A stretch of 64,000 bases of DNA, from positions 12,834,884 to 12,898,883 of the forward strand of contig JAMXBB010000004.1 in NCBI GenBank assembly GCA_024138015.1, written 5' to 3'. How positions within the stretch are numbered: position 1 is the stretch's first letter; each line of letters begins with the position of its first letter. The notes below the pieces were generated by a model, which saw only the letters and a list, made by a program, of their open reading frames with translations, searched no databases and was not told the DNA's origin. The position numbers and the translations under genes are program-made. Shown here in pieces: positions 1 through 13,307 of this stretch. This DNA is from Lumnitzera littorea. Lineage: Eukaryota > Streptophyta > Magnoliopsida > Myrtales > Combretaceae.

Positions 1-682
1 TTGCACATTATAGCATCCTTATGACCATGGAGGTTTATGAGGGTATAAAAGTGGAGAAGATGGTCGTCGGGATTGCTCGTGCCATCATACTGGTTTAAGG
101 ACGAAAGTTTGCCGTTAAGGGGCAATACTTCATCTTGGACACCCTTGGTGAAGGGGGTCTTGTTACTAGCGGCCAACTCGGCATTGCCAACTTGGCATTG
201 CTAGCAGGTTTGCTCCCTTGCTGCTTAGAGAGTTGCCTTATCATTGCACGAAGCTCATTTAGGTTAGTATCTTCTATCGAGTGAGCTCATCATGTAGCAG
301 AATGAGCTTGGACTCCCTACAAATTTGCTTCTTGCTTGTTACCAGCCAAAGTTCGATTATACGTAACTACAGACCTTACTGGCTATTGATGCAATAGTGG
401 ATTAGGTTGCCGATCCTTGCCGTTTTGCTGTTGTTGTTGTTGCTACTGCAGGGTGTTTCGCTTAGTACAAGCATCTAAAGCTTTAGGATGGAGAGTTTAC
501 GCGCTATGCCGCTCTACTTCGTTTAGGCGAGCATAGAGCATTCTATTCTGCACTGCATACTCCTCAGCCACGTATTCCATGTGCACTAGGTGCTCCTCCA
601 ACACAACCCTTAGGAGGGACTGATTACCCCAAGATTGGTTGTTCACTAACTATTGATTTTCTTGCTCATTGTATTGAGACAT
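1..682 (-). pseudogene. Ty3/gypsy-like gag remnant, cut by window edge
   Basis: Read on the minus strand from an ATG at 682-680, the frame starts MSQYNEQENQ and later shows words typical of plant retrotransposon gag proteins, including a stretch near the left edge resembling the usual SNPDDHLLHF-like region followed by LHGHKD-like residues (here degraded to SMVIRML). Several in-frame stop codons interrupt it, so it is not a working gene. A primer-binding-site-like sequence and an LTR-like region follow to the right (760-1300), which is the expected order for an element read on the minus strand. The element continues past the left edge. The gag assignment is by eye; the superfamily is inferred. 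Confidence 0.5.
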
Positions 683-759
683 GATGTTGAAAGGCTTGAT
701 ATGGGTTATGTGTTTGGTTTGTTTAAGATTTCAGGTATGGGGATACTCTTTCCTATAAA

Positions 760-769
760 TGGCACCAAA
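760..769 (-). other. Putative LTR-retrotransposon primer binding site
   Basis: The minus strand reads TTTGGTGCCA directly after the presumed LTR end. A similar TGGTGCC start is common in plant gypsy primer binding sites. It lies between the LTR-like block and the gag remnant, where a primer site belongs. Confidence 0.4.
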
Positions 770-1300
770 TGTTGTTTCTTAGTTTTTGCTGATAGCCAAT
801 TAAGGTCTACATGTATTGGGCCTACAAAATAACATACAGTGAAGGGATGCTGGGGGGTTGTTTGGTGTGGCCACTCCAATGCTTAAGTTAGCAGTAGACT
901 CTAGATAGTGTGGAATATGTGAGTGTAATACATAGGCTTAGAATACAAAGTGAGTATAGAGGGTTATTGTTAGGTAGTGGCCTGGTATTTATAGTGGAGT
1001 AAAGCTAGCAGCTTGAGATTAGTTGGCGAGAGATATCTTCTCCCGCAAGTGCAGGAGATGAGTTATTGTGCCCAACGTATCTCTAATATTCAGGACGTGG
1101 CCGTTTCATCATTATTTTATAGATTATGGCCGTTGCAATGCTTCTAGGCTCAGGCAATTCAGTTTTAGGCTCGAGGCCTACAGAGGTAAGCTTAGGGTGG
1201 CAAAGTTTGATGGATTTGGTTAGGCTTAAGGGGTCCATGCCCAAAATGTCCTGTCGACAATATATATTTCTTTTGTTTGTCGATTCTAGACCCACATCTT
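770..1300 (-). repeat. Probable LTR of the gypsy-like remnant
   Basis: This block starts TGTTGTTTCTTAG next to the putative primer site. It contains a minus-strand TATAAATA box (986-993), as expected for an LTR promoter. The right end is not determined: I see no second copy in the window to align with, so the end near 1300 is a guess based on the change to very AT-rich sequence. Confidence 0.4.
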
Positions 1301-2235
1301 ATTTTATTTGTAGCCTATAGGTGGACTTCTTATACAAGTTTACGTAGCGATGAATAATTCTTAATTGTTAAAGATCTTAAATTTGCAGCTTCTTCTTCTT
1401 CATTTTGTTCTTTTTTTAATATTTTATTTATGGTTACTTATCTAATTTGTTTACTTACTTCCATGAATAATTCACTTATTTAACATATATAAAAGTTTCA
1501 TGACATATATAAAAAATAATAAAGAGTACATTTTATTCTCAATCCTTCACCTTCAAAGTAATTTGGTCAATTTGATAAACTTTAGTTTATAAACGATATT
1601 AATTGCACTCTAGCTTATTTTTTATATGATACATTTCCCTAAATGGGACTTTAGTGAAAAAAAAATAATATTTGTCTAGATATATCCTAAGTTTGGTCGG
1701 TCCAATGGCAAAAGACTAGGTAGTAGTTCAGGTGGCTTATTTCAATTTTGCCACACTTTTATTATCACACAAGCAAATTGTGTCTTTGTTTAGATTGACA
1801 AGAATTTGATCATCAACTAAAAGTGCCTTTTACCTGATAAATCGAGTCCACGCAGCTTGGTGTTACATTTATCAAATCCACTTGTTTGTATACACATCTT
1901 CAGGATATATTTAACTCATTTTATGAATAACGTTATCATCCGTAATATCCCACATGTCCTTAGTAAATTACCATGCTTCATGACACTTTAACAATTTTTG
2001 GTGCCAAATAAACTATTTTTAAGGTGCCTTATAACTTAAAATTTAAATTTTGAGTTTCTAATAAATAATAAGTGGTACCAAATCACTTATATTTTATTGA
2101 ATTGAAGACTTTATATATTTTATTATGAAAAATGAATTTTATAAATTCACTTTCTCTACCTTTTGTGTACCCATTGTAGAGTTAAATTAGATAATGTTAT
2201 TTAATGCTCTAAATTTATGGGCTTAGAATATAGGA
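1301..2235. other. AT-rich intergenic stretch
   Basis: I see no coding frame with family resemblance, no RNA gene and no clear repeat ends here. Confidence 0.5.
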
Positions 2236-4275
2236 TTATCACAATCCGTAAACCAAATTGAAGATTATGGCTTCGAAAACTTTCTAATTTGAACCGCGTG
2301 GTTTGTTTGGCCAAAAGTAGGAAAAGAAAAATGCAACGCATGGATTGTTTGAAGCGATACAGAACCAAACAGTATTTTTATGAATCGACTGCGTCCGTAC
2401 CTAGACGTAAGTTGAATTTCAAAAATAAAAACTAATGTTCATACAAAATAAATATAAAAGCTTTACTTACAGTTTAGCTTAAGGTAAATTGAAACATGCT
2501 TCGTTAAGTGGGTTAGCTATAGTATGGCAAGTTGCGCACGCTTATATTAAATTAAAACGAAACCATGATTATGACAAGGAATCTGGATGAGAAGTTGAGT
2601 GCACTTTATGAAAACGTTTGTACACTCATTTGTCAATATACTCTTTACGACTACTTATGAAAGGTTTCCGACTTCCACTTTATGATATATATATATATAT
2701 ATATATATATAGGGCTATGCAAGCTCCAATGCTAATAAAAAAAATAAAATTTTAATATGTGAAATTATCCTTAGTATTTTTTAAAACTATACGTATCTTT
2801 ATTATTATATATTTAAATCTTATTATTATTACTTATCGACTTATGTAATATAATCATTCAACAGCATCAGTAAGAAAACGTCTTGGATCTTGTCAAGTGT
2901 TTCAAATTACGCGAGTTTCTCGTCCTTTTTGTTCTATTCTGTTTTATATTATTTCTTTTTTCCAAATACATACGATAGTTTCAGTATGGAAGTAGATCAT
3001 TCCATGCATGAATTCAAGTTTTTACCGCCCGTACTTTAGCAACACATGGTTTCATTCATCTTGTTAGTTCAGCTGCTCGATATTTGGATATAATCCAATA
3101 TCTAACAGCAGGTAGAATCAGTTTTATGGGACAATCAGATTATAGCCTCTCGTGCCGTTTTCATTATGATGAGAGCAATTTAACCTTACATCTTGTAGGT
3201 GAGAGGGTACAATTATGCGGGTCAAATGCGTTTTTGCATGATAAACATGGTAAATGAAACTAGAGAAGGAACTTGAATTATATATATAGGATAATCAAGA
3301 AAAGTAGAGCGGACATGAGAAATAGATGATTTCAATAAGGTTTTAATATTTATGGTGATAGATGACAAATAATGAATTGATGTTTTTTAAATATTTTAAA
3401 TGTTTAATCTTTCGAGGCAAAATATAACGGTATTTGTCTCAAGATCTATCTCTCTTTCAAATGACGGAAGGAAATAGATATTTATAGAACTTGACTATTG
3501 ATTTCATCCATAAGATGTAATATTGATCAATAGTCGGAATCAATCTCTTCTCTTAATAGATCTTAAATGAGCTCCTTATTTAGATCCCCACCCAGCTAAA
3601 GCCTTATTAATAATCTGAGCCAATATTGAAAAATGTTTGATTGAACCAATCATTCAATGAGCTTTACTCTAAGCTCATTATACTAAAATTGTTTTGATCA
3701 TCCTGAGTTTATGGACTTTACTCTTTAAGCTTATTACTTTAACTAAAAGAGTTTAATCTATTCAGTTAATAGGGTTAATGCCTAAAATTTGAATTTAGCC
3801 TTTTACACATCTCACATTCAATTTAATTTTCATTAGATGTAGGCTATTAAATTCATAATTAGTTTAATGGATTATGTTTTAATGCATGTAAATTAAGAAT
3901 AGGATAAATGACTGATTTTATGGCAAGAAAGAGTAAGATGGTGGAAAATTCCATGCTCCATACCCTTAAAATATTGAAATTGTGAGAGGTAACACCACTT
4001 ATTTGAATTTCGGTGTATCCGTAGATGATCACCGAATGCCCTTATCTAAATCTGATAGTTAAAAGAGCACTACTTAATTCCCCCCCCCTTTTTTTTTTTT
4101 TTTTTTTTTTAGGATGGGTTAGGACATCGTGTATTTCTTAATCAATGGACTGCGTGTCCATCATCTTGTGAGATGTACATTTGCCTATGCTAGACTCTTC
4201 GCTTTCCTCTGTTTTCACATGGATATGGCCGGTAAGGTGAAGAGTCTCGTCATCCGAGCCTTGGAGTGTTATCTA
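2236..4275 (+). repeat. Leader duplication A1 (oldest-looking copy)
   Basis: This is a diverged copy of the promoter and leader region of the 402-residue gene. Landmarks shared with the other copies, in order: the GAAGATTATGGCTT block (2262), the CTTCGTTAAGTGGGTTAG block (near 2502), the GAGAAGTTGAGTGCACTTTATG block (near 2588), an AT run at the TATA position (2685-2711), the AGATCATTCCATGCATG block, the ATATTTGGATATAATCC block (near 3080), and the GTAGAATCAGTTTTATGGGA block. It ends with about 100 bases (4173-4270) that match the sequence just before the coding start in the other copies (TTGCCTATGCTAGACTCTTC...). No gene body follows. A C8T22 run at 4081-4110 sits inside. Confidence 0.75.
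2685..2711. repeat. (AT)n microsatellite
   Basis: An uninterrupted run of AT dinucleotides inside leader copy A1, at the position of the TATA region of the working gene. Confidence 0.95.
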
Positions 4276-5337
4276 AATCTGTAATTATACTGCCAAGTCA
4301 TCCTTATTCTATTCAATTTTAATAATTAATATGTTATAATTTATGTAACTTTTAGCACATTAATCTGAATAAATTACATGAGACATATTATTTCACTTAC
4401 AATAAAATTTACTTTTCTTTTAATTAAGCTAGAAAAACAAGTTTTAAGGTATACATCAAATGAAAAATATGCCCCTAACGAGGAGATTAAATTTTAAAAC
4501 TCTGTTGAGCAATAAAAAATTACAAAAGCAGTGGCGTTTGACTCCTAAAACTATAATGATGCAAATATGACTTGAAATTGACGTGCAAAATATAGAATTA
4601 ACAAAAGTACCCTTTACATAAGCGGATTCTTAGGAAAAATCAGTAAACGACCTCTAAAATTCATAACAAAAGTTCCTAAATCCAAGAAAATATAATTATT
4701 AGACATATAAGGTTTCGTAATTTTACTATGCAAAATTATATTTTGGACCCTAGCTACTCAGTTTTCGTGGCAAAATTAGTACATAAACCCAAAATTCGCA
4801 AAGAAAACTTTTAAAAAATCATATAAGTGAATTACTTAAAATTATATTTTCTTGTTATGAAACTTCGTCTTTGTTTATAATAATAGTCCATATCTCGTAA
4901 AAATACATAAAAATCACCTAAAAGTTTCAATCTAATACATTCAACAAACTCTAAAAAGTCTTTCTACATATAAACTTCTTCAAAGTAAGATAAAGAGTAA
5001 ACTGCTTTCATATTTGTTTCATGTATACTTAACTCCTTATTTTTAAAATTGAGCATTTCTCTTAGAAGAAAAAAAGCATTTTAGCTTCCATATAATTATT
5101 TTATCCTTTATTTAATGTATTTTTTTTTATAATTTTGTTATTTTTATTATTTCATTTTGGGTAAAATAATGAAAGAAAATTTCTAAAAGCACATTTTTCA
5201 AAAAAATATGAAGCTCTAAATAGGGGTACACAAAAAAAATTATCAAATGGAAACAAAAAATGGGGTTTTTCTCTAATTTGGTTTGAAAAATTTCTAACGC
5301 AAATCTAACTAAAAGTTTTGTGATTTGTTTAGAGGGA
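4276..5337. other. AT-rich spacer between leader copies A1 and A2
   Basis: Very AT-rich sequence with many short A and T runs. I see no gene, no RNA and no clear element ends. Confidence 0.5.
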
Positions 5338-7110
5338 TAATTTGAACAAAACTAAAGGAACAAAATTAAAAAAATTTAAGAAATAATATAATATTTTACT
5401 AGTAATTGAGAAAAAAAAAATACATGATAACATAATATTTAAATAAATTCAAATGAGTACTAATTTAAAATTTATATGCACGCAACTTAGATGACTATAA
5501 GTTATTAGGGTTTGTATATAGGATAGGCCAAAACTTTTATCATATGCTATCTTTATGAATAAATGTAGTTACTAAGATACCTTTAAAATCCTTTACCTAT
5601 GTGAACACTGACTCCAACAACTTTTTAGATAATTCAATGCACTTTATTATTAAAAGAAATTAATATTTGTGATGTGAGAATATACATCATGCATTTAATT
5701 TTTTTTAAATTAAAAATTATAGTTCAATCCTTAAACCACATTGAACTAAACTGAAGATTATGGCTTGAAAATCTTTTTAATTTGAACCACATGGTTTTTT
5801 TTTTTAAAAAAAAAGAAAAAGAAAAAGGAACTACATGCTTCGGTTTGAAGCAATAAAGAACCAAACCATATTTTCATGGGTTGACCGTGCCCATCCCCAC
5901 CATTAAGTAGAATTAAAAAATAGAAGTTAATGTTTATATAAAATAAATATAAAAGCTCTATTTACAGTATATATTAGCTCAAGGTTAATTGAACGATTTA
6001 TTAAAATTGAAGCAATATTTTTTAACGAAAAGAAACATTCAAATTCCTAAGCAAGGTACGGGGGATTTAAGACCTGCTTCGTTAAGTGGGTTAGACATAG
6101 TATAGCAAGTTGCTGGAATCATAGCACATTTATATTAAATTAAAGCAAAACCATGATTAAGACAAGGAACTTGGATGAGAAGTTGAGTGCACTTTATGAA
6201 AATGTTGATGCACCCATTTGTCACTATATTGTTTACAACTTCTCATGAAAGGATTCCGACTACCGGTTTTTGAGATATATATATACACTCCTCGAGCTTA
6301 AATAATAGCGGCATATTAATATCGATAATATTTTAACAGTTGAAATTATCATTAATATTTTTCTAAAAAAATACATATATTCATTATGATATATTTAAAT
6401 ACATTATTGAACTATAAAATACATTAATACCATTAAAATTTTTCTCTTCAACACCATGGTAACTAAACTTCTTGAATCTTGTCAAGTGTTTCAAATTACG
6501 TGTGTTTCTACTTCTTCTTATTCTATTGTTTCAGTACGGAAGTAAATCATTCCATGTATAGATTTAAGTTTTTACTGCTGTACTCTAGCAACACATGGTT
6601 TCGTTTATCTTGTTAGATTGGTACTTGATATTTGGATTTAACCCAATATCTAACGGTAGGGTAGAATCAGTTTTATGAGACACACAAATTGAATTGTAGC
6701 TTCAGGTTCCGTCTCCCTTTTGTCGGGAGTAGTTTGTTCAATCCTATATCTCACCTTCAATTTAATATCTTTTAGTTTTAAACTATTAAATTTATAATTA
6801 ATTTACTAATCCAAATTTTAATGGATATAATCACATAAATTAGGAACGAACGGAAGGATTAAATCAGTCATATGAAAAATAAGAACGAAACCTTACACAA
6901 ATACCCTTAAAATATAGAAATTGTGGAAGATAAATCCATGTTATTTGAATTTTGGATGTATCCATGTTTAATCACCGATTGCCCATATTTAAATATGATA
7001 TATAAGAGCATTACTTAATTCTCTTTTATTTTTTATACCTTATTCTTTTAGGGTGGTTTAGAAAATTGTGTACTTCTTGATCAATGGATTGCACGTGTAT
7101 CATTTTTTGT
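5338..7110 (+). repeat. Leader duplication A2
   Basis: A copy of the same leader unit as A1 and A3. It shares an additional upstream block with A3 only: 5338-5720 aligns by eye with 9588-9960 with few changes (for example TAGGGTTTGTATATAGGATAGGCC in both). This suggests A2 and A3 arose from a later duplication than A1. The shared landmarks then follow in the same order as in A1 (GAAGATTATGGCTTGAAAAT, the CTTCGTTAAGTGGGTTAG block, an AT run, ATATTTGGATTTAACCC). It stops after the ATCAATGGATTGCACGTG block without coding sequence. Confidence 0.75.
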
Positions 7111-9587
7111 GTAATACTATGGATCAAAAGTAATGAATAAGTGAGCCAACAAATACTAATGAATCAAATTAAAACTTATTGAAAATTTATTTTTTTATTA
7201 ATAATATCGTATCATCTTTATACACATATATTAATGGAGAAAAACAATACACACACACACACATATATATATATATACACACACACACACATATATATAT
7301 ATAGTGTTTTGTACATATACTTGTTCATGTACCGTCATATTAAAAAGTATTCTTCAAAATATTAGTTACACATATTTTCCTAAAATATATCTTATTTGAA
7401 TATGTGAACTTAAGTATTTGTAGTTGCTTTATTAACTAAAAAAAGAAAAGGATAATCAAAGAAAATTTATCTTAGGTTATAGCCATAAAGAACTAAACTG
7501 AATCCATAATAGAACATAACATTAAAACCAAATACACAAGTGACAAGGTACATATACACACAATGCAAGCCTCTTGAGTGTATTTTTCTCAAACAAAATT
7601 ACACTAGCTTTTAATATATATATTTTCCATATGGGACTTATAATTTGGGTGGTGTAAACTACAGTTGCGCAAAGGGGAACCACAAAGTTTAATGCAATTA
7701 TCTTCCTTCAATTTCACTTCCAATTTTCTTATATTCACCATGTTTTGATCCTATAATAAGTATCTATTGAGATTAGGTAAAGATTTCTCAAGAAAATTGT
7801 CTTAACACACTCATAACATGGATCAAATTGACACCTATAGGGTTGTCATTAATTTTTATAGCAGTAATAGTTTATTTTTGCTCATCTATTGTCTTTGTTT
7901 TTCCTACTTAGATCACCTCTAAACCAAAAGATGTTCTTTCAAAAAGCTAGTTCATTACACATTTCCACTCATCTGAAAATCCTTAAAAAAAAAAAAAAAA
8001 AGCTTAGACCATAATCAAATCATGTGTTAAAGAGGCCTTGTAACTGCAAAAATGCAGCAGCATATTTTCGATTTGAAGTTGAAAGTTCTAACTTTTCTAA
8101 GCATTTTCTTTCAATAAAGTTGCTTTACACACCTTCTAATATGTATTAAGTTTTATCTCATCTGACTCATGTGAAGATTGATCTATAAAAATCGAAACTT
8201 TATTAATTTATTCATGCATACTTATAATCATAATAGTGTAAATTTTTGAAATGAAGAGTGCTCAAATTTTGGGCTTGACTTCTTACCACGTGGTTGATGT
8301 TAGATTGTGTTGATGGGTTGCTTGTTTAGTTTTCTATGTTTATAGTACTATGTTGGTAGTGGCTTGTTAATTGGTGATTAGAGGTGTGAGAAATCAATGC
8401 TCAAAGTAGAGGGTATGAAGAAGCTAAAACTGTAGCTTTTTATATTAAGAGTTGTTACATAAGATAGGAAATCTCCTATTTCAACTTTGAATTTATTACC
8501 ATATTGTTATTTTTTAGTGCTTCCAAAAGACATTATTAAAAATCTTCCTTATATAGAGAGGAGTGATGGTAGTGGCTTTCTAAGTGGTGGTAGTTGATGG
8601 AAGAAATTGAAGCTTAAAATGCTTGGATCGAAAAGGTATGTCTAACATAAAAAATTTTTCAAGTGTTATGAAGTTAGCTCGAGAGTTTCTTTTTGTGTAT
8701 GATTTCTAAGAATATAGTGGTAGTGTTGGGGTAGTTTATGTAGGTGAGTTTAAATTGTGGTTTGGTTAACTATATAGCAAGTTAGATGAGGAAAAAGTTG
8801 GGGCATCACTGTATTGGATTTAAATGTGAAAAAAGAAGAAGAAGAATAAGAAGAAGGGGATAGGATAGAAAGAATAGTCTTACGTTGCTTTTGTCAAATG
8901 CTCAAGACATATATATATGTGTGTGTGTGTATATAAATTGATTAAAATTACTTGTCAAAGGGATACGTGTTGGAAGAACAAGAAATGGGAGAGTGACTGT
9001 TGAATACTTGTTGGGCTACATGTATAGGCGGTTGATTTTTTCCTATTTTAGGCTTGTTATAATTCAAAACTCTTGTCAGATATAGGCATTTAAGTTTTCA
9101 ATATTGTTTTATCGTCTCTACTTTATTGTACTTATATAAACTATACACGTGATAAAATTATTTTTACATAATATTTCAACAAAAACTTATGAATAAGCTT
9201 AAAATTTATTATCTATACAAAAATATACTAAACTTAATATTTTTATGTCATTATTCTATATTTTGAGACAGTGATATTAATTCCCTTATTAATTAACTAT
9301 TTAGTATTGAAAATGCAATATTTTTTAGTTCTAACTTTTATACTAGACTATGTATCATATTTGAACACTAAAACTTATAAAAAAAAGTTTTGTTTATTTG
9401 TTATTAGTTTTTCAAAGCTTTGGAATGTTTCATTTTAATATTATTATATATATGTTTCTAACAAATTTTATTCCTCTTTAAAATTATTTGACTAATTATC
9501 TATAGAATGTAAAGTTCAAGTTTTTAAATTTTCACTCAACATGACTCAAATCATATTTTGGACTATTATTTGCAAATAGGGTCTTAC
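7111..9587. other. AT-rich spacer between leader copies A2 and A3
   Basis: No gene or named element seen. It contains an AC/AT compound microsatellite at 7249-7303 and a short AT/GT run near 8911-8936. Confidence 0.5.
7249..7303. repeat. Compound (AC)n(AT)n microsatellite
   Basis: Two rounds of an AC run followed by an AT run, visible directly. Confidence 0.95.
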
Positions 9588-10502
9588 AAAACTAAAGGAA
9601 CAAAATTAAACATTTTAAAGAAATAATATAATATTTTATTGTAATTGAGAAAAAAATTACATTATAACATAATATTTAAATAAATTCAAATGTGTACTAA
9701 TTTAAAATTTATATGCACACAACTTAGATGTCTATAAGTTATTAGGGTTTGTATATAGGATAGGCCAAAACTTATATCATATGCTATCTTTGTGAATAAA
9801 TGTAGTTATTAAGATACCTTTAAAATCCTTTACTTGTGTGAATACTGGCTCCAACAACTTTTTAGATAATTCAATGCACTTTATTATTAAAAGAAATTAG
9901 TATTTGTGATGTGAGAATATTCATCATGCATTTAATTTTTTTTAAAATTAAAAATGATAGTTCACTCCTTAAACTACATCAAACTCAACCGAAGATTATG
10001 GCTTGAAAATCTTTTTAATTTGGACCACATGCTTTTTTTTTTTTCAAAAGAGAAAAAAAAAAAAAAGAAAAGAATCTCATGGTTTGGCTTGAAGGAATAA
10101 GAAACCAAACCATATTTTCATGAATTGACCATGCTCTTCCCCACCATTAAGTAGAATTTGAAGAATAGAAATTGAGGTTGATATAAAATAAATATAAAAG
10201 CTCTATTTACAGTTTATATTAGCTCTAGGTTAATTGAACAACTTATTAAAATTGAAGCAATATTTTTTAACGAAAGGAAACGTTCAAATTCCTAAGCAAG
10301 GTACGGGGGATTTAAGACATGCTTCGTTAAGTGGGTTAGTTATAGTATTGCAAGTTGCTGGAATCAAAGCACATTTATATTAAATTAAAACAAAACCATG
10401 ATTACGACTATTAGTTGAGTGCACTTAACGACAAAGTTGATGCACTCATTCGTCACTGTACTGTTTACAAGTTCTCATGTAACGATTCCACCTACCACTT
10501 TA

Positions 10503-10540
<38 letters not shown>

Positions 10541-11394
10541 ACTGACTTCTCAAGCTTAAATGGAACGACTTATTAATATCAATAATATTTTAATATTTAA
10601 AAATATTGTTAGTAATTTTTTTAAAAGATATGTATTTTTATTATTATATATTTAAATATTATTAATATTTATATATTATATATGGAATTAAATTACATGT
10701 TAATACTGATAAATCTTTTATTATCCATCAACACCATCATTAACTAAACTTCTCTAATTACGAAAGTTTCTCGTTCTTTCATTCTATTGTTTTGATACGC
10801 AGGTAGATCATTCCATTTCCATGCATGGATCTAAGCTTTTACTTCATTTATCTTGTTAGTTTGGTGCTTCCTATTTGGATATGACCCAATATCTAACAGC
10901 AGGGTAGAATAAGTTTCATGGGACAATCAAATTGAATTGTAGCCCTTTTAACGGAAGTAGCTTGTTTAATTCTACATCTCATATTTAATTTAATATTTTT
11001 TAAATTTAAACTATTAAATTTATATTTAATTCAACGGTTCAAATCTTAATGGATATAATTATAAAAATTATAAGAAAAAGAAAGGATTAAATCAGTCCTA
11101 TTAAAACTAAGAATAAGACCTTCCGTGAATATCCTTAAAATATAGAAATTGTGGGAGGATAAAACCATATTATTTGAATTTTGAGTGCATCCATATTTAA
11201 TTACCGATTGCCCATATTTAAATCTGATATATAAGAGCATCGCTTAATTCTTTTTTTTTTTTTTTTACTTTATTCTTTTAGGATGGTTTAGGACATCGTG
11301 TACTTCTTAATCTTGTGCATCATTTTGTGAGATAGTACATTTTTACATTTTCAAGAAATGTCTCCGTACACAAAAGAAATATCTGTAGCTTGGA
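9588..11394 (+). repeat. Leader duplication A3, attached to a broken gene copy
   Basis: This is the third leader copy. It is close to A2 through its upstream block (9588-9960) and then carries all leader landmarks, including an AT run at 10505-10539. Unlike A1 and A2 it runs on into a decayed gene body (11395-12380). The order leader then body is the same as at the intact gene further right. Confidence 0.75.
10505..10539. repeat. (AT)n microsatellite
   Basis: Uninterrupted AT dinucleotide run inside leader copy A3. Confidence 0.95.
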
Positions 11395-12380
11395 GTCTTG
11401 CCTATGCTGGACTCTTCGCTTTCTACTGTTTCACACGGAAATGGCCGGGAAAGTGAAGAGTCCAATCGTCCGAGCCTTAGATTATACGGTATACGAGAGA
11501 ATGGAATTTGAAATATTCCTCCCCACAAGGGGCACTTTACTGAGGCCAAGGACCGAACCTTCACACCTAATTTTTACTTGCGATAATGCTGATAAGTTCA
11601 CATATGCAAACAATGCTGTACATAGATGGATTCCTATTGGATTGGATGAAGATGAATAGATTCCTCCTTCAATCCAACTACAGTCATTTCCTGTGGAGGC
11701 CATTGAGGAAAGCATGGGATTGCAAAAACACTAAAATTGGTCAATGGTGCTCTAGATTGTGGTGGGCTTGTAATTCTATTACTCTCGCGAATTTCAACAT
11801 GAAATCACTTGACAGTTGTAGGAATCCCTCCAATATGACCGACGCTGCAGGATATTCACTGACGAACGCCTCATTGAGGAATATGAGAAGAATATTTTAC
11901 ACAAATGTTCCCACTTCATATATGGATTACATTAAGAGCGAAGTTATTCCTCAAATTGGGGTTAAGTTTCAGAAGGAAAAAGAATATCTACCATATAAAG
12001 ATACTCTTAAGAGCTTTTTGCTCTGATGAATGTCTCGCATGCTTCTTCTAATGCATTACGATCATAATCTAAATTTCTTGTCTTGAGCAGTTGTCCGATA
12101 TTTCAAGACCGGGCGCAATCATGGGGGCAAGTAGACTTGAGCTTACAAGTCAAGTTTGTTGTTTCTTCCAACTGATTGTATCTTGTATATTCATTTCTAA
12201 TGTGTTACACTTAACTCTACCTTTTACTTGATTTTATATGGTGCAGTTAGAATTAAACCAGTTGCATAACATGATTGCTGATATATCATGCCTCGATAAG
12301 AACCTTGATTTGAGGCTGATGCTTTGCTCCAAAAGAATAATAACTACTCTCATTTTGTGTTACTTGATATGTTCTAACAA
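11395..12380 (+). pseudogene. Broken copy of the MAYVPPHKR-family gene
   Basis: This is a diverged duplicate of the gene at 14176-16516. Visible damage: the start region is lost, and the counterpart of the first residues appears only as a PPHK-like remnant near 11519. A stop (TAG at 11657-11659) replaces the glutamine codon after GLGEDE in the intact gene. A deletion joins the end of exon 1 straight to sequence inside intron 2 (near 11771-11774), removing all of exon 2. About 25 bases of exon 4 are missing. The GC splice donor after exon 4 is changed. Exon 5 is recognisable (LNQLHNMIADISCLDKNLDL) and then similarity stops; exons 6 and 7 are absent. Introns are retained where exons survive, so it is a DNA-level duplicate and not a retrocopy. 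It is probably not functional. Confidence 0.85.
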
Positions 12381-13071
12381 TTTGCTCAAATCAAAGCACA
12401 CTTACGTTTAATTAAAACAAAAATTAAAGAAGTATTTCTACTTTTTAAAATCAGGTGAAATTTAGAACTTTAACGTAGGATACATGTGATTAAGTAGGAC
12501 CTTATCATGGCTAACATGTATTATAATATTTCTTTATATATATGTATAACCGTGTTATGAATTTATAATTAAAATCACGTTTATAATTTTATACTTGAAG
12601 GAAGTGTTTAAAGTACTACGTCGACATCTTAAGTAACTCTTATTTTTAACTAATCTAATTTTTTAGTTTATAAAGAGATACCTAGTAAAAGTTAATTTAT
12701 CAATTTTTAAAATCATTTTCAGGTAATATTATTATTACTTTTAAATATGTGTTAAAAAAAATGAAGTAATATTATCATTACTTTTACATAATATAAAAAA
12801 TATGTGTTAAAACTTTTAAAATATGAATTTTATTATTATTATTATGCATTATAGTAATAATAATTTATTTATTATTAGAAAATTAGAAAAACCAAAAAAA
12901 TAGATAAAAGAGTGTTGTGAATTTGGCCGTATAAGGCCAAAAGTCTTATAAAATCAGGCAAATTTTGACGAGGCACTTTTCTAGTGCCAAGCACTCAAGC
13001 ATGCCTATGAATTACAAAGGGTGATGGATTGCTTGGCATGGAATCCGGTACCCAGCAATCTCTATAAATAT
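12381..13071. other. Intergenic stretch upstream of the intact copy
   Basis: AT-rich. It includes a small inverted repeat (TTGGCC and GGCCAA arms, near 12924-12941), a second with TGCCAAGCA and TGCTTGGCA arms (near 12986 and 13029), and a TATAAATA at 13063-13070 that could be an alternative promoter element for the gene to the right. Confidence 0.5.
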
Positions 13072-13176
13072 GCCCTAAGAACTTGGATAAGAAGTTCAGT
13101 GCAACTTCAAGGAAAAGTTGATGCACTCATTCGTCACTATACTGTTTACAACTTCTTACGAAAGGTTTCCAACTCC

Positions 13177-13185
13177 TATATATAA
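13177..13185 (+). promoter_or_regulatory. TATA box of the MAYVPPHKR-family gene
   Basis: TATATATAA stands at the end of the conserved leader block. A transcript starting about 30 bases later would have a short non-coding exon ending before GTGAGT at 13274, then an intron to the acceptor at 14142-14143 and a second leader exon into the ATG at 14176. This leader intron is inferred from splice-site sequence only. TATAAATA at 13063 is an alternative. Confidence 0.5.
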
Positions 13186-13280
13186 TGGGCTACTCCAGTT
13201 ATAAATCTGCGCCATCCAAAAGCTGTAAGAAAACTTGCTGGTAGCAGTCAAGAGAGTATTTGCTTCATATTAAGTGAGTT

Positions 13281-13307
13281 TCTCTCTCTCTCTCTCTCTC
13301 TCTCTTT
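13281..13307 (+). repeat. (TC)n microsatellite in the leader intron
   Basis: An uninterrupted TC run just after the proposed leader splice donor at 13274. CT-rich tracts near plant transcription starts are common; a regulatory role is not shown. Confidence 0.9.

Noticed and set aside
11343..11715. Minus-strand open frames over the broken gene copy
   Set aside because: They are antisense to the recognisable pseudogene and have no resemblance of their own.
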